DNA from: Verrucomicrobiota bacterium
GTDB lineage: Bacteria > Verrucomicrobiota > Verrucomicrobiia > Opitutales > Opitutaceae
Direction of reading: 5' to 3'
NCBI GenBank assembly: GCA_023399155.1
Contig: JAEWQP010000010.1
Location: forward strand, 62,001 to 126,000
DNA length: 64,000 nt
Each line of letters opens with the position of its first letter. Position 1 is the first letter of the stretch. A program made the translations under genes and the position numbers. Below, one piece after another: positions 7,667 through 16,647 of the stretch. The notes beneath the pieces were generated by a model. The model was given only the letters and a program-made list of their open reading frames with translations. It had not been told where the DNA came from and made no database searches.

Positions 7667-10462
7667 ATGTTGCTCCCCCGGACGCTCGTGTTCCCACGCC
7701 GCTGGTTGTTTCTAGCGCATAGTGCTGCTATTGCATTTCTTCCCCTGCTCGCCACCGCGGCCGGCGGGGCCGACGCGATGGGCGGGCCGTCGAACCCGGC
7801 GCTGAACGAGGTTGACGAGCCGGATGACGATGCCGCGACGCGTCGCGAGCCGCCGGGTGAGAGGCCGTTTTGGATGGCGGTGCAGTTGCTCTCCTCGGAT
7901 GACGCCGAGAAGCAGAAGGATGGCCGCGAAAAGCTCGTCGAGGCAGGCGACCTCGAGTTCGTTCCTGCGCAGACCTACCTGGGTGAGTGCTACCTGCGCG
8001 GGCAGGACGGCTTCCCGAAAAACCCGCGGAAGGCGGTGGCGTGGTTTCGTCTCGCGGCCGATCGCGGCGACACGATCGCGAGGATCTATCTTAGCACCTG
8101 CTATCTTCTTGGCACGGGCGTGCGGGCGGACCGCGCCAAGGCCAGGACGCTCCTGGAGGAGACCCTCGCCGCGGTGAGCAAATACGCCCCGCCCACGCCG
8201 CCGTCGTGGCTTCTCGACGCGCAGAAAGCCGCGCGCAAGGACGGTGAGCCCCGAAACGACCCAGTCGCGCTCGGTGCCCGGCCGCCGCCTTGGGAACTCC
8301 TGATCGCTCGCGGCCATTTCATCCTCGGCACGATCCGTGATGAGGACGGCGACCACGCAGGGGCGCTTGCCTTGTTTGACGCCGCGGCCTCGTGGGGACC
8401 CGGCGGGCGTTCGGCCCTTTACGAAGCCGTACTCCGCGCGGCCCGGGCCCGCGCCCTGGGCCGCGGCTGCGCGCGCGACCTGGCGAAGGCTAATCAACTG
8501 CTCGAGCGCAGCCGCGAGCTCCTGCACGCCAATGCCATGGCGGAGTTGCACACCATGTGGACCCATCGCAAGGTGGACGACTTCGCGCTGGCGGACCTCG
8601 AGAAGGTCACGGGCGAAATGGCGAAGGCCCAGATGGCTCAGGAACAGCAGAGCGTTACCGCCTCGCTTCTGAAAGAGAACCCAGCCGAGGCCCTCCGCTG
8701 GTGCGAGATGTCTGCGAAGGCGGGCGAGGTGTGGGCCATGCTCGAACTGGCGGATATTCTGCGCCTCGGTCGTGCTGGTGCTCCGGATACGGAGGCGGCG
8801 TTTCAGTGGTACTCGCGGGCGCGGGAAGCGGGCGCCTCCTGGGTCGCGACTGCAAACGTGGTGGTTTGTCACCTGCGCGGCGTTGGCACTCCGGTGGACC
8901 GCGAAGCGGCGGATGCCTGGGTCGCCAAATACGGCGAGTCCAACTTCGCGTGCGCGCTCGCGGGCGCGGGACTGGCGCCGCAGGGCAGCTGGGGCGCGTC
9001 CGACTGGCTGGCGCTCCTGGAGCAACAGGCCCGCGTGACGAAGCTCCCGCTGGCGTGCTATCACGCGGCACGCGTCGATTACGAGCGGTTCATGCAGGAA
9101 GGACCGAAGAGCAAGGTGCGACCCAAGGACCTGCTGCGCGCGATGCGTCGGGCCGCCGACGAGGGCTTCGCCGGCGCGCACTTCTACACCGCGCAGCTGC
9201 TGCGCCTGGGTTGGGAGGACCTATCGGGCAAGGCCAAGGTGGAGCCGGAGCTGGAACGCGGAGCCCAGAAGGGCGACCTCAACTGCATGATCGAGTTCGC
9301 CATTGTCCTGTCCAGGCGCGAGGGAAACATGAACTTGCGCCGCTCGATCGAGATGAACCAGGCGGTGATCGCGCGCGACCCGGAAAACGCGAACGCCTAC
9401 AACAATCTCGCAGTCGACATCGCGACCATGGGACAGCGTGGGATCCCGCTCGGTGACATCACCGACATGGACGCCCAGTCGCTGAAGTACCTCGAGAAGT
9501 CCGCCGAGCTCGGCTCATGGATGGCGGCGAGGAATCTCGCGCAACGCTACATGGGAGGCATCGGCGTCGAAAAGGATCTGAGGCTCGCCTACACCTACTT
9601 CCTGACGGCCGCTGAAAAGGGCGATGCGGAATCGAACCGGATCCTCGGACAGATGCACGAGAAGGGAATCGGCGTGCCGGTCACTCCCCGCGAGGCGATG
9701 TACTACTATCGCATCGCAGCCCTCGACGGTGATCTCCAGGCGCTTCGGTCGGTCTGCAATTTGTACCTGCAGGGGCGCGGCGTGGAACGCGATCTCGAGG
9801 CGGCCAAGGGCTGGCTGCTACGGCTGGCTGCCTCGGGCAACACGTTCGGTCTCGCGCAATTTGGCGACGTGCTCATGGCCCAGAAGGAATACAGCCAGGC
9901 GCGCGAGTTCTGGCTCAGTGTGAACGAGTCGCCGATCATCTTTGTCGCAGGCGTGGCCAACTCGCGGCTCGCGAAAATCTATCGCGAGGGCCTTGGCGTG
10001 AAGGCAAACCCACGGCGCGCGGCCAAATACCACAGGAGAGCGCTTGAGCTTCAGAACCCCGATGCCATTTGCTTCGACTGTCGCCAGTTGATCGTCGCGG
10101 GAAAGTCGGCCGAAGCCGTGAAGGCACTCGAGCGGCTTGGAAGCCGATCTCCCGAAGCGCTGTTCCTCCTCGGTTCGATGCGACTCGCGGGCCAGGGTAT
10201 TCCCCAGGACATTCCAACCGGCATCAAGAACCTGAAGGACGCGGCGCGCACCGGGCATCTGGAGTCCAAGTACCTGCTGTCGGTGGCGACACTCCAAAGG
10301 TTGCAAGGCGCTCCCACCGCCGACGAAGCGCTGCAACTGCTCGATCAGGCGGAGTCGGCCGGTTTGGCCAAGGCCCGCGAGCTGCGGCCGAAAATCGAAT
10401 CGATGCGATCCAAGACCGCGACGACTCCCGTCAACGACAGTGTCCGATCGGGATCCGGCTGA
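7667..10462 (+). CDS. Exported Sel1-repeat protein
   Basis: This is a 931-residue protein made almost wholly of Sel1-like repeats, short alpha-helical TPR-type units that mediate protein-protein contacts. Typical unit signatures recur, such as AQTYLGECYLRG, AVAWFRLAADRG, AARNLAQRYMGGIGVEKD and AYTYFLTAAEKGDAES. Residues 1 to about 35 look like a signal peptide (LVFPRRWLFLAH, then a hydrophobic stretch, then ATAAGG), so it is probably periplasmic. The frame stays open upstream to 7589, with another Met at 7628; 7667 was chosen because it places the basic and hydrophobic region at the N-terminus. It follows the Prc gene by 122 bases. A scaffold or adaptor role for envelope enzymes is plausible but unproven. 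Confidence 0.8.
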   Translation: MLLPRTLVFPRRWLFLAHSAAIAFLPLLATAAGGADAMGGPSNPALNEVDEPDDDAATRREPPGERPFWMAVQLLSSDDAEKQKDGREKLVEAGDLEFVPAQTYLGECYLRGQDGFPKNPRKAVAWFRLAADRGDTIARIYLSTCYLLGTGVRADRAKARTLLEETLAAVSKYAPPTPPSWLLDAQKAARKDGEPRNDPVALGARPPPWELLIARGHFILGTIRDEDGDHAGALALFDAAASWGPGGRSALYEAVLRAARARALGRGCARDLAKANQLLERSRELLHANAMAELHTMWTHRKVDDFALADLEKVTGEMAKAQMAQEQQSVTASLLKENPAEALRWCEMSAKAGEVWAMLELADILRLGRAGAPDTEAAFQWYSRAREAGASWVATANVVVCHLRGVGTPVDREAADAWVAKYGESNFACALAGAGLAPQGSWGASDWLALLEQQARVTKLPLACYHAARVDYERFMQEGPKSKVRPKDLLRAMRRAADEGFAGAHFYTAQLLRLGWEDLSGKAKVEPELERGAQKGDLNCMIEFAIVLSRREGNMNLRRSIEMNQAVIARDPENANAYNNLAVDIATMGQRGIPLGDITDMDAQSLKYLEKSAELGSWMAARNLAQRYMGGIGVEKDLRLAYTYFLTAAEKGDAESNRILGQMHEKGIGVPVTPREAMYYYRIAALDGDLQALRSVCNLYLQGRGVERDLEAAKGWLLRLAASGNTFGLAQFGDVLMAQKEYSQAREFWLSVNESPIIFVAGVANSRLAKIYREGLGVKANPRRAAKYHRRALELQNPDAICFDCRQLIVAGKSAEAVKALERLGSRSPEALFLLGSMRLAGQGIPQDIPTGIKNLKDAARTGHLESKYLLSVATLQRLQGAPTADEALQLLDQAESAGLAKARELRPKIESMRSKTATTPVNDSVRSGSG

Positions 10463-10555
10463 CGTTCTACGGGCACAGGGCGGACCCGCTTGCGGCCGGC
10501 GGCATTGTGCACTCCTTGCGGAGTCGGCCGTTACCCGGTCGGCGTTTCCTCCACG

Positions 10556-11521
10556 ATGCATATTCGACTCCCGAAAGCGTGGGCCTTGCCTGAAAACGCG
10601 GCGACCGAAGAATCGGTCGCGACGGCGCCGGCTCGCCGGCAGTTTCTTCGGTCGCTCGGTGTGATCGCGGCGGGGGCGGGGTTGTCCGCGCTCGCGCGCG
10701 GGGCCACTGCAGGCTTCCCTTCCTTGACCAGCTCGGCCTATCCGGTTGGCGACCTCAAGCTCACGCCGGAGGAACTGGCGACCAGCTACAACAACTTCTA
10801 CGAGTTCGGGACCGGGAAGGACGACCCGAAGCGCGCAGCGAATCGCGGTTGGAAGACCGAACCGTGGACGGTTGAGCTGACGGGCGAGATCGGCAATCCG
10901 GGGCGCTGGGATGTGAACGACCTGATCGCGCAACTCGGCGGCATCGAACAGCGCGTCTACCGGCACCGTTGTGTCGAGGCCTGGTCGATGGTGATCCCGT
11001 GGGACGGATTCCCGCTTGCCAGGCTCGTCGAGCTCGCGGCTCCGAAAGCGACTGCGAAATACCTGCGCTTCGTCTCGTTTCATGATCCGAAGCAGGCGCC
11101 CGGCCAGCGACAGGCGATCCTCGACTGGCCGTACGTCGAGGGGCTGCGTCTGGACGAGGCGACCCACGAGCTCGCGTTCATCGCGACGGGGATGTACGGC
11201 AAGCCGATCCCGAACCAGAACGGAGCGCCCCTGCGGCTGGTGGTCCCGTGGAAATACGGGTTCAAGGGGATCAAGTCGATTGTCCGCATCGAGTTCACCA
11301 CCCGGCGGCCGCGGAGTTCCTGGCAGCAGATGGCGCCGAATGAGTATGGGTTCTTCGCCAACGTGAACCCGACCGTCGATCACCCGCGCTGGTCCCAGGC
11401 GAGCGAGCGCGTGATCGGCGGCGGCTTCTTCTCGGGCAAGCAAGCCACGCTCATGTTCAATGGTTACGAGAAGCAGGTCGCCGCGCTCTACGCCGACCTC
11501 GACCTGCGCCGGAATTTCTGA
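10556..11521 (+). CDS. msrP: Protein-methionine-sulfoxide reductase catalytic subunit MsrP
   Basis: This 321-residue molybdoenzyme reduces methionine sulfoxide in oxidised periplasmic proteins, taking electrons from MsrQ. Residues 27-47 form a Tat signal (ARRQFLRSLG followed by a hydrophobic stretch). The body matches E. coli MsrP closely: YNNFYEFG, RCVEAWSM with the molybdopterin-ligand Cys139, PYVEGLRLDEA, NGAPLRLVVPWKYGFKGIKSI, NPTVDHPRWSQA and a C-terminal LDLRRNF. The ATG at 10556 gives the usual N-terminal length; the longer open frame from 10490 is rejected. msrQ follows after only 2 bases, so the two are co-transcribed. Confidence 0.96.
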   Translation: MHIRLPKAWALPENAATEESVATAPARRQFLRSLGVIAAGAGLSALARGATAGFPSLTSSAYPVGDLKLTPEELATSYNNFYEFGTGKDDPKRAANRGWKTEPWTVELTGEIGNPGRWDVNDLIAQLGGIEQRVYRHRCVEAWSMVIPWDGFPLARLVELAAPKATAKYLRFVSFHDPKQAPGQRQAILDWPYVEGLRLDEATHELAFIATGMYGKPIPNQNGAPLRLVVPWKYGFKGIKSIVRIEFTTRRPRSSWQQMAPNEYGFFANVNPTVDHPRWSQASERVIGGGFFSGKQATLMFNGYEKQVAALYADLDLRRNF

Positions 11522-11523
11522 AC

Positions 11524-12237
11524 ATGCGAACGGCGCGAGGTTCCTCCGCGCGGCAACCGGAGGAGGAGGAGGAGGAATCCGACCCGGCCGGACGCGATGC
11601 GGCTGGCCGCGGCCGCACGGGAGTGCTGGAGCGGCTCCTGCGTTCGGGCGCGACCATCGCGGCCGCGGTGCTTGCTCCGGGGCTCTGGCTGGCGTGGCCG
11701 TTGTTCCTGTCGGGCGATCCGAGTGTCGCGGCGGATCCGGCGAAGTTCGTGCTCCATCACCTCGGTTTCACCGCCGCGGCGGTGCTGGCGGCGACACTCG
11801 CGCTCACGCCGCTGCGTGTCGTCTTTCCGCGCTGGCGGGCCGCCCAGGTCGTGCAGCGGCACCGGCGCTTCATCGGCGTGAGTGCCTTCGTCTACGCGGC
11901 ACTGCACGTCGGCATGCATTTCATCTATGAGGGCGGTTTCGCCACATTCCGCACGGACTGGCAGAAGCCGTTCATCGCCGTCGGCGCAGTGGCCTTTCTG
12001 ATCCTCGCGCTGCTGGCAGCCACGAGCGCGAAGCCGGTTGTGCGCGCCCTCGGCGCGCGACGCTGGAAGGCGGTGCACCGCGCCGTGTATCTCGCCGCGC
12101 TCCTGGTCGTGTATCATCAGGTCTCGGCGAAGAAGGTGTTTCCAATGGAGGTCGTCTGGGTGTTCGGCCCGGTCCTTGTGCTCGAGGCCATCCGCATCTG
12201 GCGGGTCTTCGCAGGGCGGACCCGTCGGGCGGGATGA
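11524..12237 (+). CDS. msrQ: Haem-binding membrane subunit MsrQ
   Basis: This 237-residue membrane protein passes quinol or flavin-derived electrons across the inner membrane to MsrP. It belongs to the ferric-reductase-like (YedZ) family. Five to six hydrophobic segments follow residue 42. Candidate haem-ligand histidines lie in FVYAALHVGMHF, in WKAVHRAVYL and in VVYHQVS. The first 35 or so residues are an unusual acidic and arginine-rich extension encoded partly by a GGA repeat at 11559-11576; E. coli MsrQ starts almost directly at the first membrane segment. An in-frame GTG at 11623 could be the true start. The gene ends just before a terminator-like hairpin at 12257-12283. Confidence 0.93.
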   Translation: MRTARGSSARQPEEEEEESDPAGRDAAGRGRTGVLERLLRSGATIAAAVLAPGLWLAWPLFLSGDPSVAADPAKFVLHHLGFTAAAVLAATLALTPLRVVFPRWRAAQVVQRHRRFIGVSAFVYAALHVGMHFIYEGGFATFRTDWQKPFIAVGAVAFLILALLAATSAKPVVRALGARRWKAVHRAVYLAALLVVYHQVSAKKVFPMEVVWVFGPVLVLEAIRIWRVFAGRTRRAG

Positions 12238-12256
12238 ACCGGCCGACCCTGTTTCG

Positions 12257-12283
12257 GGGCGGGTGGGGGCCGGCCCGCTTTTT
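12257..12283 (+). terminator. Rho-independent terminator after msrPQ
   Basis: GCGGG near 12260 pairs with CCCGC near 12278, and a run of five T follows. It lies 20 bases after the msrQ stop codon and would end the msrPQ transcript. Confidence 0.55.
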
Positions 12284-12356
12284 CCCATCCGGGAGGGGCC
12301 CGGGAGGAATCCGTTCGGGCCCGGCAGGGTGAATACCTCGATTTGCATTTTCGCGC

Positions 12357-12384
12357 TTATCGGCGATGCTATCCGTGCCGATAA
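12357..12384. repeat. Inverted repeat TTATCGGC / GCCGATAA
   Basis: TTATCGGC at 12357-12364 is perfectly inverted at 12377-12384 with a 12-base spacer. It could be a protein operator or the stem of an RNA. It sits in a gap that is otherwise bounded by terminators. Confidence 0.4.
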
Positions 12385-12476
12385 AAGCACTACGGTTACC
12401 CAATAGTTCACACGATCCGTTGGACAACAACCTACGATGAACGACCACTGTGTGTGGTCCCGGGCTCGTCCCGAAT

Positions 12477-12521
12477 AAAGAGACCCGCCGCGCGGCTCTG
12501 CCGAGCGGCGGTTGTCTTTTT
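12477..12521 (+). terminator. Strong bidirectional-type terminator hairpin
   Basis: CCGCCGC at 12485-12491 pairs with GCGGCGG at 12505-12511. The stem can be extended by AAAGAGAC against GTCTTTTT, which ends in five T on the plus strand and begins with A-rich sequence on the other strand. No protein gene ends directly before it, so it may close a small RNA from about 12330. Confidence 0.55.
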
Positions 12522-12891
12522 CGCCCCATCCAACGCCTTGGCCGACGCCCGCGGCAGGCGCGATATGGAGCCTCATTGGCCGTCGTGGCGTCCGCCGGCC
12601 GCAGGCGGTTCCGACGGCCGGATGCGGCCGCGCCGACGGTCGATGCTCCGGCTGGAGTCGGGACGCGAAGGGTCATGGATACAGCGTGTCCCGGCGTCGC
12701 CGGACCCGCCGCGCCACGGGCGAAATCGACTTGCCTCGACGGCATTTTCGCCCGTTGCTGCGGCCGTTTCGTCAGAATCGTTAGGTGGCAGGGACTGGTG
12801 AATTGTCAGTTGGAGGTGAGCTTCAGTGATAATTCGAAACCCGATGGTCGGGAACGGACTGCAGGATAGCGTGGATCGACGAACGTATCAC

Positions 12892-13317
12892 ATGAGCAAC
12901 TCCAAACTCTACGTGGGCAATCTCTCGTTCAAATCGACCGAGGAGGATGTGCGCGCAGTGTTCGAGCAGTTCGGTGCGGTGACCGATGTTTTCATCGCGA
13001 TGGACAAGATGACCGGCCGCCCGCGCGGCTTTGCGTTCGTGACCATGGGCACGGACGAAGAGGCGAAGATCGCAGCTGAGAAAGTGAACGGCCAGGAACT
13101 CGATGGCCGCGTGCTGACCGTGAACGAGGCCCGTCCGAAGGAGGAGGGTGGTCGCGGTGGATTCGGCGGCGGCGGTGGTGCTCCGCGTGGTGAGCGTCGT
13201 GGCGGCTTCGGCGGCGGTGAACGTCGCGGTGGCGGCGGTGGCGGCGGCTTCGGCGGCGAGCGTCGTGGCGGCGGCGGTGGCTTCGGCGACCGTCGTGGCG
13301 GCGGTGGTCGTTATTGA
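12892..13317 (+). CDS. RRM-type glycine-rich RNA-binding protein
   Basis: This 141-residue protein has one RNA recognition motif (residues 4-80) and a glycine- and arginine-rich tail. RNP2 reads LYVGNL at residues 6-11 and RNP1 reads RGFAFVTM at 45-52, both intact, so it should bind single-stranded RNA. The tail consists of GGFGGGERRGG-like repeats, similar to RGG boxes. Proteins of this kind in cyanobacteria and many other bacteria are often cold- or stress-induced and act in RNA handling. The frame opens at 12826, but the MSNSKLYVG start at 12892 matches the usual RRM start. The long leader and the perfect terminator behind it point to a single-gene, highly expressed unit. Confidence 0.93.
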   Translation: MSNSKLYVGNLSFKSTEEDVRAVFEQFGAVTDVFIAMDKMTGRPRGFAFVTMGTDEEAKIAAEKVNGQELDGRVLTVNEARPKEEGGRGGFGGGGGAPRGERRGGFGGGERRGGGGGGGFGGERRGGGGGFGDRRGGGGRY

Positions 13318-13362
13318 TCCATGTTGATCGGGCGCGTTGAAGCGCCTGACCCTGTCTGAGGC

Positions 13363-13392
13363 AAGAGGCGCCCGCGGGCGCCTCTTTTGTTT
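13363..13392 (+). terminator. Rho-independent terminator of the RRM gene
   Basis: AGAGGCGCCC at 13364-13373 pairs perfectly with GGGCGCCTCT at 13376-13385, and TTTGTTTT follows. This is the clearest terminator in the window, 46 bases after the RRM gene stop codon. Confidence 0.9.
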
Positions 13393-13488
13393 TGGGCGGT
13401 CGGTGGCACGGGAATGCGCGTTCGAAGGCCGCGGACGCATCGAGGCCTTGCCTGACCGGGGCCGGTGCGGCACACCTCGACCTTTTTC

Positions 13489-14385
13489 ATGCACTGGATC
13501 GTCCTCAGCCTCGTCTCCGCATTGTTCCTCGGGTTCTACGACCTGAGCAAAAAGCACGCGGTACAAGGCAACGCCGTGCTTCCGGTTCTGTTCCTGAGCA
13601 CGGTTTTCGGCGCGGCGGTGTGGCTCGGGCTGATGGGCCTGCAGGCCTGGGGGATCGCCGGGCTGCCGCCGCAGCTGCACGTGGAGCCGCTTTCGCCGGC
13701 GCAGCACGCGCAGGTCTTCCTCAAGTCCTGCATCGTGGCGGGCTCCTGGATCCTGACCTACTTTGCGTTCAAGCATCTGCCGATGTCGATCGCGGCACCG
13801 ATTCGCGCGACCGGGCCGCTCTGGACGCTGGGCGGTGCGATCGTTGTCCTTGGCGAGCGTCCGACAGGGCTCGAGTTGCTGGGGATCGCGACCACGCTGG
13901 GCTCATTCGTGGGGCTGTCCTTCGCGGGCCGGCGCGAGGGCATTCATTTTCATCGCGACAAGTGGGTGGGCTTTCTCATCGGCGGCACGCTGCTGGGTGC
14001 CGTGAGCGGCCTCTACGACAAGTATCTCTTCGGCCGCGCCGGGTTCACCGCGTCGACGGTGCAGGCGTGGTTCTCCTTCTACCTCGTGCTGCTTTTTCTT
14101 CCGCTCGCCATCGGCTGGAAACGCCGCTGGTGGCCGCGCGCATCGTTTCACTGGCGCTGGAGCATCCCGTGGATCGGGTGGTTCCTGCTTGTGGCTGATT
14201 TCGCCTACTTCACCGCCCTGCGCGACGAGGAGGCGCTGGTCTCGCTGGTGTCGAGCATGCGGCGCGGCAGCACGCTCGTGGCGTTTGCAGGCGGGCTCTG
14301 GTTGTTCCGCGAGGTCGGCGGATGGCGCAAGATCCTCGCCGTGCTCGGCGTGGTCGCGGGCATCGTCCTGACCGTCGTGGGTTGA
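13489..14385 (+). CDS. EamA/DMT-family membrane transporter
   Basis: This 298-residue protein has about ten hydrophobic segments arranged as two EamA-like halves. The first half contains the typical YFAFKHLPMSIAAPIRATGPLWT and LGERPTGLELLGIATTLGSFVGL regions. The second repeats the pattern with DFAYFTALRDEEALVSLVSSMRRGSTLVAFAGGLWLFRE. Members of this superfamily export or import amino acids, nucleotide sugars or other metabolites; the substrate cannot be told from the sequence. The frame opens at a GTG at 13465, but the ATG at 13489 places the first membrane segment at the N-terminus. It stands alone between the RRM gene and the cyclase gene. Confidence 0.85.
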   Translation: MHWIVLSLVSALFLGFYDLSKKHAVQGNAVLPVLFLSTVFGAAVWLGLMGLQAWGIAGLPPQLHVEPLSPAQHAQVFLKSCIVAGSWILTYFAFKHLPMSIAAPIRATGPLWTLGGAIVVLGERPTGLELLGIATTLGSFVGLSFAGRREGIHFHRDKWVGFLIGGTLLGAVSGLYDKYLFGRAGFTASTVQAWFSFYLVLLFLPLAIGWKRRWWPRASFHWRWSIPWIGWFLLVADFAYFTALRDEEALVSLVSSMRRGSTLVAFAGGLWLFREVGGWRKILAVLGVVAGIVLTVVG

Positions 14386-14508
14386 CGCCGCCATGGCCGG
14401 GGCGATGCGGCGGCCTGGGGTGTTTTCCCGGGGCGGGGCGTGCACTTTCTTCAGCGTGGGACTGTTGTGCGTGCGTTCCGGGTCGAAGAAGGAGGGAAGG
14501 ACACCCCG

Positions 14509-16026
14509 ATGGTGGAGAATCCCTACACGTTGCTCAAGACGACCAACCGGCTGCCCACGCCGCCCGGGGTCGCGATCCGGATTCTGGAACTCGTCGAATC
14601 GGACGAGACCTCGATCGAGGACATCACGCAGGTGATCAGCGGCGACCCCGCGCTCACCTCGAAGATCATCAAGTTCATCAACTCGCCGCTCGTCGGCCTC
14701 GGCTTCCGCGGCACGACCGTGGGGGAGGCAGTGGCGCGTATCGGCATGCGCGGCGCGCAGATGATGGCGTTGTCCTTCTCGCTTGTCTCGGAGAAGCACC
14801 GCGAAAGCTGCCCGAGTTTCTCCTTTGACAGATTCTGGTCGGAGTCGCTCGCCCGTGCCGTGGGCGCACGCTGCATCGCGCGGCACCTGCTGGGCTGGGA
14901 CCCTGAGGAGGCCTTCATCACCGGACTCCTTGCACGTATTGGAAAACTGGTGCTCGCGACCGGCATGCCTTCCGATTACGAGCCCGTGCTTGCGGGTGCC
15001 GCCGGAAGCGGCGAGCCGCTGGAGAAACGCGAGCGGGCGGCGCTCGGCACCGACCATCTCGAGATGGGCATGCAGCTGCTGCGCGAGTGGAGCCTGCCGG
15101 AGGTCATTTGGAAAACGGCGGGCACGCTCGAGCCCGGCCACGAACGGCCCAACCGCTCGGCCAAGATCATCGAGATGGCGGACGCGGTCGCGGCCTTCAT
15201 GGTCGAGGACACGCGCCACACGGCGGCCGCCGTGCAGGAACTCGCCGTGGCCGCAGGCGACCGTCTGGAAATCGATGGCGAGGCCTTCCGGGTGCTGCTT
15301 GGACAGATCGGCCAGGATTGGATCAGCTATGGACGGTTACTCTCCGTTCAAACCTCGAAGGCTCCGGATATCCAAGCGATCGAGACCCAGGCCGAGGAGC
15401 ACCGCAACGCGCTCCGCCTCGCGTCGGAACTCGAGGTGCAAAGCCTGCGCGTGGAGAACCAGCAACTCGGCCGTATCGCGCGGCGCGACCGACTCACCGG
15501 TTTGTTCAACCGCGCGGCCTTCGACGAGGATTTCGCCAGCGCCCTCGCCGCGGCGGAGGGTTCCGGCAGCGCGGTCGCGCTGCTGCTCATCGATGTCGAC
15601 CACTTCAAGGCGATCAACGACAGCCACGGCCATCGCACGGGCGATCTTGCCCTCGAGCACGTCGCGCGCGTCCTGGATGATGCTGCGCGCAAGCGCGACA
15701 CCCTTTACCGCTATGGCGGCGAGGAGTTCGCGCTCGTCGCGCCGGACTGCCCGCCGGCGGCCGCACAGCAGCTCGCCGAAACGATCCGCAAGGCCGTCGC
15801 AGGGAGCCCCTGCACCGGGGGCGATGCGCAGATCAGCATGACCGTGAGCCTCGGCATCGGCTGGGCGCAATGGCCGCAACGGCCGGCGACGGCCACCGAA
15901 TTACTGGAGTACGCCGACCGCCGCCTCTACGAGGCCAAACACGCGGGCCGCAACTGCTGGCGCATCGACGCGTCCTCCGCGCGCGGCAGTCTCTGGACCC
16001 GGATCGGCCGCATCTTCGGCGGTTGA
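14509..16026 (+). CDS. HDOD-GGDEF protein, probable diguanylate cyclase
   Basis: This 505-residue cytoplasmic protein joins an HDOD domain (about residues 10-220) to a C-terminal GGDEF domain (about 330-490), linked by a coiled coil. The GGDEF signature is GGEEF at residues 403-407, which is active in many cyclases, and an RKRD inhibitory c-di-GMP site lies at 394-397, five residues upstream as required. LLLIDVDHFKAIND supplies the metal-binding part. It should therefore make c-di-GMP with product inhibition. The ATG at 14509 is preceded by a GGAGGGAAGG purine run at good spacing, which rules out the upstream GTG at 14440. A nearby PilB/GspE ATPase with an MshEN-like partner could be a downstream target, but this is inference. 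Confidence 0.9.
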   Translation: MVENPYTLLKTTNRLPTPPGVAIRILELVESDETSIEDITQVISGDPALTSKIIKFINSPLVGLGFRGTTVGEAVARIGMRGAQMMALSFSLVSEKHRESCPSFSFDRFWSESLARAVGARCIARHLLGWDPEEAFITGLLARIGKLVLATGMPSDYEPVLAGAAGSGEPLEKRERAALGTDHLEMGMQLLREWSLPEVIWKTAGTLEPGHERPNRSAKIIEMADAVAAFMVEDTRHTAAAVQELAVAAGDRLEIDGEAFRVLLGQIGQDWISYGRLLSVQTSKAPDIQAIETQAEEHRNALRLASELEVQSLRVENQQLGRIARRDRLTGLFNRAAFDEDFASALAAAEGSGSAVALLLIDVDHFKAINDSHGHRTGDLALEHVARVLDDAARKRDTLYRYGGEEFALVAPDCPPAAAQQLAETIRKAVAGSPCTGGDAQISMTVSLGIGWAQWPQRPATATELLEYADRRLYEAKHAGRNCWRIDASSARGSLWTRIGRIFGG

Positions 16027-16028
16027 GG

Positions 16029-16047
16029 ACAGCCGGGCTGTTGTTCT
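16029..16047 (+). terminator. Weak terminator-like hairpin
   Basis: ACAGC at 16029-16033 pairs with GCTGT at 16037-16041 around a 3-base loop, followed by TGTTCT. It lies directly after the cyclase gene stop codon and between convergent genes. Confidence 0.35.
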
Positions 16048-16126
16048 CATCGAGGTGTGTGTCAGCGCTCGCAATGGCCGGCCTGCCATCCAGGGCCGCT
16101 GGCGACGGATCCCGGCGAAGCTCCGA

Positions 16127-16552
16127 TCAAAGGGCCGCTTTGATCGCGGCGATCAACGCTGCGTACTCGGTGTCGCCGAGGAGTTTCTTCTCCGCCGGCA
16201 TCATCTCGAAGGTGGAGCCGTAGGACGGTCCATCGACGTACTTCGGCACGAGATGCATGTGCAGGTGGGGCAGCTTGTCGGAGTAGGCGCCGTAGTTGAT
16301 CTTTGCGGCCTGGCACGCGCTGCTGATCGCCCGGGCCGCGCGCGTCACATCGCGCATGAACGCCTGCAGCTCTGCATCCGGCAGTTCGAAGAGTTCATTG
16401 ACGTGGCGCTGGTAGGCGACCACGCAGCGTCCGCGGTGGGTCTGTTCGCGAAAAAGATAGAGCGTGGAGGCGCCGAGCGGCGCGACCTCGATCATCAGCT
16501 CGTGCAGACGCTGATCCTTGCGGCAGTAGAAGCAGTCTGGCTGGTCAGTCAT
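16127..16552 (-). CDS. HIT-family nucleotide hydrolase/transferase
   Basis: This 141-residue protein carries the histidine-triad signature HLHMHLVP near residues 96-103, where the central His is the nucleophile that attacks an alpha-phosphate of a nucleotide conjugate. The N-terminus has a CFYCRKDQ pair of cysteines, typical of zinc-binding HIT proteins. The family hydrolyses purine nucleoside phosphoramidates or dinucleoside polyphosphates; the exact substrate cannot be assigned. It lies downstream of the aminotransferase gene on the same strand with a 95-base gap, so co-transcription is possible. Confidence 0.92.
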   Translation of the reverse strand: MTDQPDCFYCRKDQRLHELMIEVAPLGASTLYLFREQTHRGRCVVAYQRHVNELFELPDAELQAFMRDVTRAARAISSACQAAKINYGAYSDKLPHLHMHLVPKYVDGPSYGSTFEMMPAEKKLLGDTEYAALIAAIKAAL

Positions 16553-16647
16553 GGAACGCGAAAGTGAGTCGGTGAGTCACGCGAGGATCGCCGCAGGCCC
16601 AGGCGCTGTCGACCCCCGAGTCGGTGGACGTTGCGAGCCGCCGCGCC

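Larger units (their letters stand above)
12238..12891. other. Gene-free, hairpin-rich stretch between msrQ and the RRM gene
   Basis: No supported protein-coding frame lies here. It holds two terminator-like hairpins (12257-12283 and 12477-12521), an inverted repeat at 12357-12384, and a long leader before the RNA-binding protein gene. The part from 12330 to 12480 is visibly richer in A and T than its surroundings, which suits promoters or a small RNA gene. Confidence 0.45.
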
